A stretch of 64,000 nt of DNA from a bacterium (GTDB taxonomy: Bacteria > Myxococcota_A > Polyangia > Nannocystales > Nannocystaceae), in NCBI GenBank assembly GCA_024742475.1, contig JANSYI010000003.1:124001-188000 (forward strand). The letters are read 5' to 3'. Below, piece after piece: positions 45,871 to 54,775 of this stretch (positions are counted from its first letter, which is position 1; every line of letters starts with the position of its first letter). Under the pieces are notes generated by a model that was not told the origin of the DNA, did no database searches, and saw only the letters and a list, made by a program, of their open reading frames with translations. The position numbers and the translations under genes were made by a program.

Positions 45871-47498
45871 AGGACGTAACGGATGATGTCGTTGCGGGTG
45901 GCGACGAGCAGCAAGATGATGATGAACACCAGCCCCACGGCGCTGGCGATCTCGCGGGCGCGCTGGCTCAGCGGTTTGCGGCGGACCGCCTCGATCGTGA
46001 AGAACAGGATGTGCCCGCCGTCGAGAATGGGGATCGGCAGCAGGTTGATCAGGAACAGGTTGATGCTCAAGAACGCGGTGAGGAACAGGAACTCACCGGG
46101 GCCTTGTTCGTAGGCTCGGCCTGCGACCGCGTAGATCCCCACGACGCTGGAGAGCTGGTCGGTGCCCATCTCGAAGGTGACGAGCCGGACCAGCCCGGTC
46201 CACAGCGCCATCGTGACCTCGGCGGTCTGATCGACGGCCGAGGAGAGCGCGTAGGTGAACCGGCCGCGCAGAGGCTCGGGCGGGGCTTGAGCGCTCTTGG
46301 CGTAGTGGTTGGCACCAAGCCACGGCGACTCGTGCTCCCCCTCGTAGATGTCGGTCCACGTGCGGGTGCCCAAGGTGATCTCCACCAGCCGCGGGGACTC
46401 GCCCGGCGACTGCACCTCGAACTGCACCGGCTCGTCGCGGCGCGTACTGAAGATGTCGTCGATCTGGACCCACTGCTCGAGGGGCTTGCCCGCGACGGAG
46501 AGGATCCGGTCTCCGGCCTCGATTCCGGCGGCCTCCGCGGGGGACCCCGGGTCGACGCTGCGGACGAAGGTGCGCGCGGGCAGGATGCCGGTGGGCGAGG
46601 CCCCGCCGTCTTTGCGGGGCAGCAGCTGCGCGTGGTGGGACTCGTACCACAGATAGGTGGCCCCGGGCCCGGGCTGGGCCTCGGGGCGCAGGTACGTCAG
46701 CCGGACGACGCCGTCGCCGGTGACCGCGAGCATGCGCTCGAGCTCTTCGATGGTTCGGACCGGCTCCCCGTTGATCGACGTGATGACGTCCCCGGTGCGC
46801 AAGCCTTCCATGTAGGCCGGTGATTCGGGATCGCTGATGCCGATCTCGGGCGCGAAGAAGAGGCTGATGACGCCGAGCCGTCCGCGGGCTTCGGCCGCAC
46901 CGACGGCGTTGCGTCGCACGACCTTCTTGGGGGTGATGACCCGGTCCAGCCGCTTGCCGTCGCGCTCGACCTGGACCTGCAGCTCCCGCTCGGGAGCTTT
47001 CGCCACCCGGCCTGCCATCTCGGTCCACGAGCGGACGTCGCGGCCATCGATCGCGACGATGCGGTCGCCCTGCTGAAGGCCCGCCTCGTCCGCCGCCGTG
47101 CCCGGAAGCACGGTGCCGACGATCGGCGGGGTGACCATCGTCGTGTTGATGACGAAGTAGAAGAAGTAGATGACGACCGGCAGGAGGAGGTTGGCGGCCG
47201 GTCCGGCGAAGTAGACCAGGTACCGCACCCACAGCGGCTTGTTGGGCAGGGCCCGGTCGGCGTCGGGGCCCGCCTCGTCGCCCGGCTGCTGACCGAGCAG
47301 CTGCACGTATCCCCCCAGAGGGATCGGCGCCAGGCAGTACTCGGTCTCGCCGATCCGCTTGGAGAGCAGCGGTGGGCCAAAGCCGATGGAGAAGCGCACC
47401 GCCTTGACGTCCAGGAGCTTGGCGACCACCAGGTGCCCCAGTTCGTGGAAGAAGATCAGCGGCCCGATGAGCAGCAGAAACGCGAGCAGGTTCTGCAC
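45867..47498 (-). CDS. rseP: RseP-type site-2 intramembrane metalloprotease
   Basis: RseP cleaves membrane-anchored substrates such as anti-sigma factors within the bilayer. The zinc-binding HELGH is at residues 18-22 in the first helix. Two PDZ domains follow (VGTVLPGTAADEAGLQQGDR and SVDPGSPAEAAGIEAGDRI). LLPIPILDGGHILFF, near the C-terminus, supplies the third metal ligand. The start is GTG 47498 (543 residues), chosen from the family N-terminus and from TATGCT 8 bases upstream. Its extra insertion between the PDZ domains makes it longer than the ~450 of E. coli RseP. It overlaps tsaB. Confidence 0.93.
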   Translation of the reverse strand: MQNLLAFLLLIGPLIFFHELGHLVVAKLLDVKAVRFSIGFGPPLLSKRIGETEYCLAPIPLGGYVQLLGQQPGDEAGPDADRALPNKPLWVRYLVYFAGPAANLLLPVVIYFFYFVINTTMVTPPIVGTVLPGTAADEAGLQQGDRIVAIDGRDVRSWTEMAGRVAKAPERELQVQVERDGKRLDRVITPKKVVRRNAVGAAEARGRLGVISLFFAPEIGISDPESPAYMEGLRTGDVITSINGEPVRTIEELERMLAVTGDGVVRLTYLRPEAQPGPGATYLWYESHHAQLLPRKDGGASPTGILPARTFVRSVDPGSPAEAAGIEAGDRILSVAGKPLEQWVQIDDIFSTRRDEPVQFEVQSPGESPRLVEITLGTRTWTDIYEGEHESPWLGANHYAKSAQAPPEPLRGRFTYALSSAVDQTAEVTMALWTGLVRLVTFEMGTDQLSSVVGIYAVAGRAYEQGPGEFLFLTAFLSINLFLINLLPIPILDGGHILFFTIEAVRRKPLSQRAREIASAVGLVFIIILLLVATRNDIIRYVL

Positions 47499-47506
47499 GA
47501 GCGCTG

Positions 47507-47512
47507 AGCATA
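47507..47512 (-). promoter_or_regulatory. -10-like TATGCT before rseP
   Basis: On the minus strand TATGCT lies 8 bases before GTG 47498, predicting a leaderless rseP-tsaB message. Confidence 0.42.
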
Positions 47513-47563
47513 GACCACCTGATGGGGCGTTATGGGCGTGCTCCGCGCGGCCCACAACGGTGG

Positions 47564-47592
47564 TTGGCGGCAACTCGCGGCGCGGGTACGAT
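47564..47592 (+). promoter_or_regulatory. Candidate promoter of the MXAN_5187-type gene
   Basis: TTGGCG (47564-47569) and TACGAT (47587-47592) are 17 bases apart. TACGAT ends 13 bases before GTG 47606. The region is divergent from rseP. Confidence 0.42.
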
Positions 47593-47605
47593 CGCCACTC
47601 CCTCC

Positions 47606-48277
47606 GTGGCGACCAAGGTCAACCGCGAGGTCCCGACCGCGGACCTACGAACGGCGCTCGACGAGCTCGAGACCGGCATCGAGGCGCTGCGCCTGGCGTA
47701 CGAGAAGTACTTCTCGGGCATCGAGCGCGTACCCCCCACCAAGCAGCGCAGCAAGCTCGAGAAGCTGATGCGGGGCGTCGAGACCCGGGGCGTGACGAAC
47801 ACGGTGATCCGCTTCCGGCTCAACGGACTCCGGGCGCGCTTCATCACGTACAAGCACTACTGGACGCGCATGGAGAATCAGATGGAGCGCGGCACGTCGC
47901 GCCGCGACCAGCTGCGTCGTCGCCGACTCGAGCGCATGGCGCCTCCGCCCAAGCCCGCCGCGCCCGCGGAGCCAGCGGCCGAGGCGGCGAAGGAGGGCGG
48001 CCCGCCGCCACCGCCGGGAAGAGCGCGCCCAGGACGGCCTCCGGACCCCGCCGCCGCGGGCATCGATCCGGCCCATTTGCGTTCGGTTTTCAAGAAACTC
48101 GTACAGGCCAAGCGGGCTGCGGGTGAGAGCACGCAGGGCCTGACGTATCAGGCCCTCGTCAAGAAGCTCACCGCGGAGGCGCCCAAGCTCAAACGCAAGC
48201 ACGGCTGCGATAAACTGCAGTTCTCGGTGTCGACGCGCGGCGGCCGAGTACGGCTGCGCGCCGAACCCGACTCATGA
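47606..48277 (+). CDS. MXAN_5187-type conserved myxobacterial protein
   Basis: The 223-residue basic protein has an N-terminal helical region (LDELETGIEALRLAYEKYFS, VPPTKQRSKLEKLMRGV, FRLNGLRARFITYKHYWTRM). I recognise this as the conserved domain of the myxobacterial MXAN_5187 family, whose function is unknown. A Pro/Ala-rich linker leads to a second small helical domain ending in GCDKLQFSVSTRGGRVRLR. GTG 47606 is preferred to ATG 47522 because the conserved sequence starts just after it and a promoter lies between them. No enzyme motif is present. Confidence 0.75.
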   Translation: MATKVNREVPTADLRTALDELETGIEALRLAYEKYFSGIERVPPTKQRSKLEKLMRGVETRGVTNTVIRFRLNGLRARFITYKHYWTRMENQMERGTSRRDQLRRRRLERMAPPPKPAAPAEPAAEAAKEGGPPPPPGRARPGRPPDPAAAGIDPAHLRSVFKKLVQAKRAAGESTQGLTYQALVKKLTAEAPKLKRKHGCDKLQFSVSTRGGRVRLRAEPDS

Positions 48278-48461
48278 GGCGCGGGCCCTGCCGCACCAGA
48301 TCCGGGCGGCGTGCGCGAGTCCTCTTGCCCCAGTGCCCCGGGATGCCGCATAGTGCGGGCGCTCGGCGCAACTTGCGCTCGACTCTCGCCGGACAAGGGC
48401 TGAATGCCCGCAGACAGGGCTCCGTCTGAGCGAGCGACTCTTGGACCGAGTCCGTGACGCC

Positions 48462-49541
48462 ATGAAGATTCTGCAACCAACTCTCTTCGCGAGCCTGTGC
48501 CTCTTGGCTGGAGCCTGTGTCATCGGGCCCAAGAGCAACGACCCCAACGCCGGGGTCTACGACGACTACTACAGCGAAGCCCCCTCGGACGGCTCGGACG
48601 CCACCGCCTCGGGCGACAAGGACCCCGAGATCGCCAAGACCTCCGAGGTCACGTCGACCAACTCCTCTTCGCGAGCCGCGATCGCCAAAGCGCTGCACGC
48701 CAAGAAGCCCAAGGTGGCGGGCAAGAAGAAGAAAAAGAAGAAAAAGAAGAAGAACGCCAAGAAGGGCAAGAAGTTCAAGGTCGCCTTCGACGGCGCCGTG
48801 CCGAACGCCGGGCCCAAGGGCTCCGTGGTCGAGATCTTCGGCTCTGGCCTCGACCAAGAGGGCCTGATGGTCGCCATCGGCGGCAAGGCGCAGGAGATCC
48901 TCGAGGCCAGCGAAGACCGCGTCGTCATCAAGGTCACCGGCGGCAAGGGCAAGCTTCAGCTCGGCAAGACCCCCGCCAAGGGCAAGGAGTTCAAGGCGGT
49001 CGACGCGAGCGAGTACGACTTCGTCGTCGGCGGCAAGGCGCTCGGCAAGCGGACCACCGCCGACAATGGCCTGGTCGGCAACGTCTACGCCATCGATGGC
49101 GAGGTCAGCGAGCTGCCGGTGTTCGAGCAGGGGTCCGAGATCGCCACGGTCGCGGTCGACAACATCGACATCAACAAGACCGGTCAGTTCAAGGCGAAGC
49201 TCGGCGGTCGCAACGAGTGGTACGGCATCCACTTCCGCGGCTCCCTCAACATCACCGAAGCCGGCGAGTACACGTTCTGCCTCAACGCCGATGACGGCGC
49301 GCAGCTCTACCTCGACGGCAACCCGATCCTCGACGGAGACGGCGCCTTCGCCGAGCCCAACGAGGTCTGCGAGACGTTCGACGTCGACCCGGGTGAGTAC
49401 GCCCTGGACCTGCTCAAGTACCAAGGCGCCCTGGGACCCATGGTCTTGCAGCTGACCTGGTCGAAGGACGGCGGCGAAAAGGTCGCCATCCCTGCCGAGG
49501 CCTTCTTCCCGCCCGAAGACGTCGCGGACATGGCTCGCTGA
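48462..49541 (+). CDS. Lipoprotein with poly-Lys tract, IPT/TIG-like and PA14 domains
   Basis: The signal ends in LCLLAGACVIG, a plausible lipobox. Residues ~78-105 form an extreme Lys-rich segment with ten Lys in a row, encoded by an almost all-purine run near 48720-48780. An IPT/TIG-like beta domain follows (GSVVEIFGSGLDQEGLMVAI). The C-terminal half is a PA14 domain (WYGIHFRGSLNITEAGEYTF, DDGAQLYLDGNPILDGDG), a carbohydrate- or ligand-binding fold. The Lys tract could bind LPS, DNA or polyanionic matrix; this is speculation. The start is ATG 48462, 359 residues. Confidence 0.82.
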   Translation: MKILQPTLFASLCLLAGACVIGPKSNDPNAGVYDDYYSEAPSDGSDATASGDKDPEIAKTSEVTSTNSSSRAAIAKALHAKKPKVAGKKKKKKKKKKNAKKGKKFKVAFDGAVPNAGPKGSVVEIFGSGLDQEGLMVAIGGKAQEILEASEDRVVIKVTGGKGKLQLGKTPAKGKEFKAVDASEYDFVVGGKALGKRTTADNGLVGNVYAIDGEVSELPVFEQGSEIATVAVDNIDINKTGQFKAKLGGRNEWYGIHFRGSLNITEAGEYTFCLNADDGAQLYLDGNPILDGDGAFAEPNEVCETFDVDPGEYALDLLKYQGALGPMVLQLTWSKDGGEKVAIPAEAFFPPEDVADMAR

Positions 49542-49561
49542 CCCGAGCCCCGCGCTGAAAT

Positions 49562-49611
49562 ACCCCGCACGAGCCGCGCTGACGAGAGTCGGGGCGGCTT
49601 CGTTGCGGGGT
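49562..49611. terminator. Bidirectional terminator between the PA14 gene and a convergent gene
   Basis: ACCCCGCA...GCCGC on the left pairs with GCGGC...TGCGGGGT on the right, with one or two bulged bases and a ~16-base loop. Its right edge touches the stop codon of the convergent lipoprotein gene. Confidence 0.65.
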
Positions 49612-50981
49612 CAGTCCGCGCAGCGGACCTGCACGAGGTCGGGCCCGAGGTCGTGGTCCTTGAACACCAGGTACGCGCCGCGGCCCGCCGACTGGACGCG
49701 AGTGACGGGCGCTTGGGGGGCGTAGGATGTCTGCACCGAGCTCGCGGGCGCATCGGGAAACAGCTTGAGGATGTTCCACGCGCCCTCGTCCACCCAACCC
49801 AGGGCGACGTCGCCGGGGAGCTGCAGCATCTGCAGGTCTTCGGGCGGGTCGAGCAGGTCCAGCCCCGAGAGCACCTCGAAGCGGTTGTCGACGAACCCGT
49901 CATCGGGGATGTCGGTGCGCAGCCGCGTCACGCGGGCGCCGCCCTCCTCGATCGGGTGCAGCAGGTAGGTCGCGACGTTGTCGGTGGCCAGGCCCGAGGG
50001 GGCGCCTGGGATCACGGTCACCTCGTCGAGGTCGCGCGAGAAGACGAAGCCGCGCAGCTTGTCGTCTTCGTCGAGATCGAGGGCGAGACCGACGGCCTCA
50101 CGGGCGGCGGGGACGCCCTCGACGCTGCGGTCGCGCACGATGAACTGGTGGTGAACGGGCTTGCTGGGATCCTGCTGCGCGCCGCTGACCACCAAGGATG
50201 GGTAGGTCGTCTTCTCCAGCTCGAAGTCGCAGCCGGGGTCGAAGGGCTCGACGAAGCTGCTGTCGCAGCGGCGAAAGAACTCGAGCTGCGTGCGCTCGGT
50301 GACGCCCAAGTCGACGCGCAGGGCGCCAGCGTAGATGTACATGGTCGCGTTGGGCGAGAACGGCGGGATGCTCAGGAGGTATGGCTGCCCTTCGACGAAC
50401 GCCAGGTCGCGGTGCCACTGCGTCACGTCGCACGGCTCGTACTCGGGGTCTTCGGCCGGTCCCGAGGTCGACCCCCCGCACAGATTGGCGTCGGTGCCGG
50501 GAAACCACCCCAGGTCGGGTGAGACGGCGCGCAGCGGGTCGATGCCGGGCGAGACGGCTTCGAGCTGCATGAGCCGAAACGTGCCGGGCCCCGACTCGAC
50601 GAGCCACGCGGAGCCGGCGTTGGGCCCGGTGCGCAAGGTCAGCTCGACGGTGTCGGGCAGCAGCGCCGGGAGCGGGACGGAGTGGTCGATGGCGCCGTCG
50701 CGGACGTGCACCATGCTCAGCGCCTGGCTTTGTGCGTCGAGCTCGACCAACGCCCAAAAATCGAGCCGGCCCGGCTCGTCGAGCGCGATGCTCCGCACGC
50801 GGTGCCACGGCTGCTCGGGGCGGTCGAGGTTCGGCACGAGCACGTCGGTGGTCGCGGTGGCGCAGTTGGGAGAGGTGTCGAGGCGGACCGGGCTGAACCG
50901 GTCGCCCTCGTCGCAGCCCACGCCGAGCAACCCCGCGAGCGCGCATCGGCGCAGCGCGTCGGGGAGGTACGACCGGTCCAT
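49611..50981 (-). CDS. Lipoprotein of unknown function, propeller-like
   Basis: A 456-residue product with ALAGLLGVGCDE as lipobox. I recognise no named family. The sequence is a series of short beta-strand-rich segments with recurrent Asp/Gly/Pro turns (IALDEPGRLDFWALVELDA, ALRVDLGVTERTQLEFF, LGLALDL-like), as in beta-propellers or bacterial WD40-like proteins. Cysteines are few. ATG 50981 is supported by TATGCT 7 bases upstream; an ATG at 50993 would add four residues. Confidence 0.6.
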   Translation of the reverse strand: MDRSYLPDALRRCALAGLLGVGCDEGDRFSPVRLDTSPNCATATTDVLVPNLDRPEQPWHRVRSIALDEPGRLDFWALVELDAQSQALSMVHVRDGAIDHSVPLPALLPDTVELTLRTGPNAGSAWLVESGPGTFRLMQLEAVSPGIDPLRAVSPDLGWFPGTDANLCGGSTSGPAEDPEYEPCDVTQWHRDLAFVEGQPYLLSIPPFSPNATMYIYAGALRVDLGVTERTQLEFFRRCDSSFVEPFDPGCDFELEKTTYPSLVVSGAQQDPSKPVHHQFIVRDRSVEGVPAAREAVGLALDLDEDDKLRGFVFSRDLDEVTVIPGAPSGLATDNVATYLLHPIEEGGARVTRLRTDIPDDGFVDNRFEVLSGLDLLDPPEDLQMLQLPGDVALGWVDEGAWNILKLFPDAPASSVQTSYAPQAPVTRVQSAGRGAYLVFKDHDLGPDLVQVRCAD

Positions 50982-50988
50982 GGGGGAG

Positions 50989-50994
50989 AGCATA
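50989..50994 (-). promoter_or_regulatory. -10-like TATGCT before the propeller-like lipoprotein
   Basis: On the minus strand TATGCT is 7 bases before ATG 50981. Confidence 0.42.
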
Positions 50995-51031
50995 TCGCGG
51001 TCGCTGCCCGGTCGCAGTCGCCCGCCGATGC

Positions 51032-52363
51032 TCACTCGCCAAGCACCGCGGCGACGGCTTCGATCGTGGCGCCGGTCAGCGCGTCGAGCTCCTCGTCGGT
51101 GATGGACAGCGGAGGCATCCAGTAGAGCGTGTCGTGCAGCGGGCGGAGCAGGACACCCGCGCGGATGCCCGCCTCCCGGATCGCGAGGCTCAAGCGCCCG
51201 TCGGCGGGCATCCGGTCGCCGGGGGCGAGGTCGAACGCCACGATCATGCCCGCCTGGCGGTGCGCCCGGACGACCCCGGCGCAGGCCTGGGCCACACGCT
51301 CGCGCGCCGCCGTCATGGCCTCGACCCGGCCGGGCAGCGACGGCAGCCGCTCGGCGTGCATGAGCTTCAGGCTGGCCGCTCCTGCCGCGCACGCGATCGG
51401 GTTGCCCGTGAACGTGTGGCTGTGCAGGAACGAGCGCTCCGGTCCGCCAGCGAACGCGTCGTCGAACCCCCGCGCGACGAGGACGCACGAGAGCGGAAGC
51501 ACCCCGCCGGAGAGCCCCTTGCTCAGGCACAGCAGGTCGGGCGACACGTCGGCCCAGGTGCTCGCGAACAGGCTGCCCGTGCGACCGAACGCGACGGCGA
51601 TTTCGTCGGCGATGACGTGGATGCCGAGCGAGCGCGCCTCGGACACGAGCCTGCGGTAGAAGCCCGCGCCGGGCATCGCCATCTTGCCCGCACCCTGCAC
51701 GAGGGGCTCCATCACCAGGGCGGTCAGCGTGTCGGCGTGGGCGCGCAGCAGACGGACCGCCTCGTCGGCCTCGGGGCTGTCCGCTCCGAGATCGGTGGCC
51801 AGGTCGGCGTGGGTGTGTCCCTCGAAGGCAGGGGCGGGGAGGTAGAGGACGTCGGGAAGCAGCGGCGCGAACAGCTCGCGGTACGCGTCGGTGCCCGAGA
51901 CGCCCAGCGCCCCGAGGGTCTCGCCGTGGTAGCTGTTGCGAAGCGCAGCGAACCGCTGGCGGCCGGGCTCGCCCGTCTGGCGGCGGCGCTGAAACGACAT
52001 CTTCATCGCCACCTCGATCGCCGCAGAGCCACAGTCGGCGTAGAACACCCGCGCGTAGTCGCCCGGGGCGGAGCTCAGGAGCGCCTCGGCGAGCTGCACG
52101 GCGGGCTCGTGCGTGAAGCCAGCGAGCATCACGTGGTCCAGGCGCTGCGCTTGGCTCGTGATCGCTTCGACCACCGCCGGGTGACCGTGGCCGTGCAGGC
52201 ACGTCCACCACGAGGAGATGCCGTCGATCAGCCGGCGGCCGTCCGCGCTCTGGAGGTACACACCCTGCGCCGAGGTCACCGGCACGGGGGGCAGGCGCGC
52301 GTGGTCGGCGAAGTGGCTCGCGGGATGCCACACAGAGGCGAGGTCGCGCTCGACGAGGCTCAT
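51032..52363 (-). CDS. bioA: Adenosylmethionine--8-amino-7-oxononanoate aminotransferase
   Basis: BioA makes 7,8-diaminopelargonic acid from 8-amino-7-oxononanoate and S-adenosylmethionine, the penultimate route to biotin. It is a class-III PLP aminotransferase of 443 residues. Family features are DGISSWWTCLHGHGHP, the NSYHGETLGALGVSG loop, VIADEIAVAFGRTGSLFA, and the PLP lysine in LLCLSKGLSGG. LHSHTFTGNPIACA is the BioA-type cofactor motif. ATG 52363 matches the family N-terminus MSLVERDLASVWHP. No other bio genes are adjacent. Confidence 0.93.
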   Translation of the reverse strand: MSLVERDLASVWHPASHFADHARLPPVPVTSAQGVYLQSADGRRLIDGISSWWTCLHGHGHPAVVEAITSQAQRLDHVMLAGFTHEPAVQLAEALLSSAPGDYARVFYADCGSAAIEVAMKMSFQRRRQTGEPGRQRFAALRNSYHGETLGALGVSGTDAYRELFAPLLPDVLYLPAPAFEGHTHADLATDLGADSPEADEAVRLLRAHADTLTALVMEPLVQGAGKMAMPGAGFYRRLVSEARSLGIHVIADEIAVAFGRTGSLFASTWADVSPDLLCLSKGLSGGVLPLSCVLVARGFDDAFAGGPERSFLHSHTFTGNPIACAAGAASLKLMHAERLPSLPGRVEAMTAARERVAQACAGVVRAHRQAGMIVAFDLAPGDRMPADGRLSLAIREAGIRAGVLLRPLHDTLYWMPPLSITDEELDALTGATIEAVAAVLGE

Positions 52364-52370
52364 GCGCGGG

Positions 52371-52376
52371 ACCGTA
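52371..52376 (-). promoter_or_regulatory. -10-like TACGGT before bioA
   Basis: On the minus strand TACGGT is 7 bases before ATG 52363. The remaining gap up to 52525 shows no gene beyond a 23-codon frame at 52416-52487. Confidence 0.4.
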
Positions 52377-52525
52377 GCAGGCAGCGATGCAGGGCGGGCT
52401 GCTACCATCGCTGCGATGTCGGTCGAGCCAGACGCCACGCGTCCGTTGGGGTCCCCCGACGGGTGCGCTGGCGCTGCATGGCGATGACGCCGTTGTGCGT
52501 ACGCGGGACTTTTCCACAGCCTGCT

Positions 52526-54745
52526 CTAGCGCTCGTGTTCGGCGGTGCGGGGTCCGGCAGGTGGCCCCTGCACGCGCGTGCGCAGGGCTCCGACGACTGG
52601 TAGGTCGGGGTCGGCGTCGCGCCAGCGTTGCACGGCCTCGAGTCGGTGGGCGTTGGCCAGCGGGGCGTCACCGGAGCGCTCGGCCACGTCGGCGGCCAGC
52701 AGGAGCGCCCACGGGCTGTCGGGGGTAGCGGCGAGCAGGCGGCTGGCGTGTTCACGTGCGCCGCCCAAGGCTTGCGGATCGCCATCGCCCGCGCGGCACA
52801 GCGCGCCGCGCAGCGCCGCTTCGGTCAACACCGTCTCGAGCCCCCACGGCGCGACGGTGAGCACCGTCGAGACGTCGCCGACCTCGGGGCACGGGTCGGC
52901 CAACGTCCCCGCGAGGCCGTCGGGCTGTTCGCTCCACAGGGCATGGGCGAACCCCTCGTGCGCGGCGCGACACTGGGCCGGCGGGTCTTGTGCGCCGTAG
53001 CGCCACGCCATCGTGCACCACAGCTCGACGAGCGCGGGCGCGTGGGGGTGTTCCTCCCCCAAGGCCTCGATGCCCTCCCACGCCTCTCGCATGCGGCCCG
53101 CGTCCATCTGGAGCGCGAGCGCGGGCGTGGGGTCCACGGCGCGCACGCGTGAGGCGAGCGTAGCGGCGCGTTCGTCTTGCCCGCGCCGCGACGCGAGCCA
53201 GGCGAGGCGCGCGGCGAACAGCGGGATCCGGGGGGCCGCATCGACGAGGTCGGAGAGGTGCTGCTGGGCTTCGTCCGTCCGACCGAGGGTGATCTCGAGG
53301 TGAACACGGGCCTGCTGGGCGCGATTGGGAAGCAGCGGGTTCGCGTCCTCTCGTTCGAGCAGTGCGAGGACGTCGCGCGCCTGCTCGGCAGTGTCCTCGC
53401 CACGCGCCGACCTCGGCACGAGGGCGGTCTCGACCCACAGCGGCAGCAGGTCTCCAGCCCGCTGAGGGTCGGAGGTGCCGGTGCCGAACGTCTCGGCGCA
53501 TGCCGCCTTGGCCCTGCGCAACCACTGCGCGCTGCCCTCGAGGGGCCCCTCGGTGCGGCATGCCGCCGCGCGCCCCGAGGCGTCGCCCAGGCTGTGGTAC
53601 ACCGCCGCGCGCCAGAACACGAGCGTCGCACTGTTGGGGGCTTGGGCGCTGAGCCGCTCGATCAGCCGCAGCGCTGCCGCGTCGTCGCCCGCGTCGAACA
53701 TGCGCACCGCGGCGTCGAGGTCGGTGCGGGTTTGCTGGTCGGGCAGACCCGTCGCCCGAAGGGCCCATGGCGCGCGCGCCCAGGCAAACGCCGCGAGCAC
53801 GCCCGCGGCGGCCACACCGGCGAAAGCCAGCCGGCGCCTACCGACGCTGCGCAGCGGGCTGAGCAGATCGATCGCCGCCGCCGCGGAGCCGGGGCGGTGC
53901 GCACGGTCGGTGCTCAGACAGCGCATGCACAGGCGCAGCAGCGGCCACGGTGTGTCGCGACGAAGCGCGCGAATGGGGGGAGGCGGCGTGGTCGCGAGAA
54001 GCTGCAGATATCCGGCAGGCGTCTTGGCCGTCCACGGCAGGCGCCCTGTGATCATCTGGTAGAGCATCACCCCGAACGCGAACAGGTCCGAGCGTACGGA
54101 GGCGCTCTCTCCTTCCCAGAGCTCGGGAGCCATGTACGCAGGAGAGCCGAAGATCGTGCCCGCCTCGGTGCGGACGAGCCCCATGATCGAGCTCGCGCTC
54201 GGATCTCCTTTGGGAGCCTCCTCGATGCCCGCGACGCCAAAGTCGAGCACGATCGCGCCGCGGTGCGTCAGCATCACGTTGCCCGGCTTGAGGTCGCGGT
54301 GAATCACGCCGACCTGGTGCGCGGACTCGAGCCCGTCGAGGACCTGGAGCGCGATGCGACGGAGCGCCTTGAAGTCCAGGCGGCCTTCGTCTCCGTCGAT
54401 GCGCTCCTCGAGGGTCTGGCCCTTGATGTACTCCATCGTGAAGTAGGGCAGGCCGTCTTGCTCGCCGGTGTCGTAGATGCGGACGACGTGCGGATGGGTG
54501 ACCGCGTGCGCGAGCGCGACCTCGCGGAGGAAGCGGCGCACGGTGTCTCGGTTCTTCGCCAACTCGGGGTCGAGCACCTTGAGCGCGACGGACTTGTCGA
54601 GCAGCTGATCCTTGGCCAGCCACACGTTGCCGTTCGACCCGCGGCCGAGTTGACGCTCGAGCGCATATCGACGGCCGATGAGCGTGCCGGGCTCCCACGC
54701 CGGCCCCACGCCGGGCGTCTCGTCGTCACGCGGCGTCTCGTCCAT
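52526..54745 (-). CDS. Membrane-anchored Ser/Thr protein kinase with TPR-like region
   Basis: A 739-residue eukaryotic-type (Hanks) kinase. Residues ~25-295 are the kinase domain. They include the LGRGSNGNVWLA glycine loop, VALKVL lysine, VIHRDLKPGNVML catalytic loop, VLDFGVAG and GSPAYMAPELWEG. One membrane helix (about 305-325, LAFAGVAAAGVLAAFAWA) separates it from ~400 residues of Ala/Arg-rich helical repeats resembling TPRs. The cytoplasmic kinase with a periplasmic repeat region is a common myxobacterial design. The substrate is unknown. TACCCT lies 8 bases before ATG 54745. Confidence 0.92.
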   Translation of the reverse strand: MDETPRDDETPGVGPAWEPGTLIGRRYALERQLGRGSNGNVWLAKDQLLDKSVALKVLDPELAKNRDTVRRFLREVALAHAVTHPHVVRIYDTGEQDGLPYFTMEYIKGQTLEERIDGDEGRLDFKALRRIALQVLDGLESAHQVGVIHRDLKPGNVMLTHRGAIVLDFGVAGIEEAPKGDPSASSIMGLVRTEAGTIFGSPAYMAPELWEGESASVRSDLFAFGVMLYQMITGRLPWTAKTPAGYLQLLATTPPPPIRALRRDTPWPLLRLCMRCLSTDRAHRPGSAAAAIDLLSPLRSVGRRRLAFAGVAAAGVLAAFAWARAPWALRATGLPDQQTRTDLDAAVRMFDAGDDAAALRLIERLSAQAPNSATLVFWRAAVYHSLGDASGRAAACRTEGPLEGSAQWLRRAKAACAETFGTGTSDPQRAGDLLPLWVETALVPRSARGEDTAEQARDVLALLEREDANPLLPNRAQQARVHLEITLGRTDEAQQHLSDLVDAAPRIPLFAARLAWLASRRGQDERAATLASRVRAVDPTPALALQMDAGRMREAWEGIEALGEEHPHAPALVELWCTMAWRYGAQDPPAQCRAAHEGFAHALWSEQPDGLAGTLADPCPEVGDVSTVLTVAPWGLETVLTEAALRGALCRAGDGDPQALGGAREHASRLLAATPDSPWALLLAADVAERSGDAPLANAHRLEAVQRWRDADPDLPVVGALRTRVQGPPAGPRTAEHER

Positions 54746-54753
54746 CGCGGGCT

Positions 54754-54759
54754 AGGGTA
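54754..54759 (-). promoter_or_regulatory. -10-like TACCCT before the Ser/Thr kinase
   Basis: On the minus strand TACCCT is 8 bases before ATG 54745. It lies in the 30-base gap after cstA, so the kinase may have its own start of transcription as well as read-through. Confidence 0.4.
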
Positions 54760-54775
54760 GCAGGGGGCTGCCCCT

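Noticed and set aside
52416..52487. A 23-codon plus-strand frame (MSVEPDATRPLG...) between bioA and the kinase
   Set aside because: Too short, no ribosome-binding site or conserved context; it may be chance.
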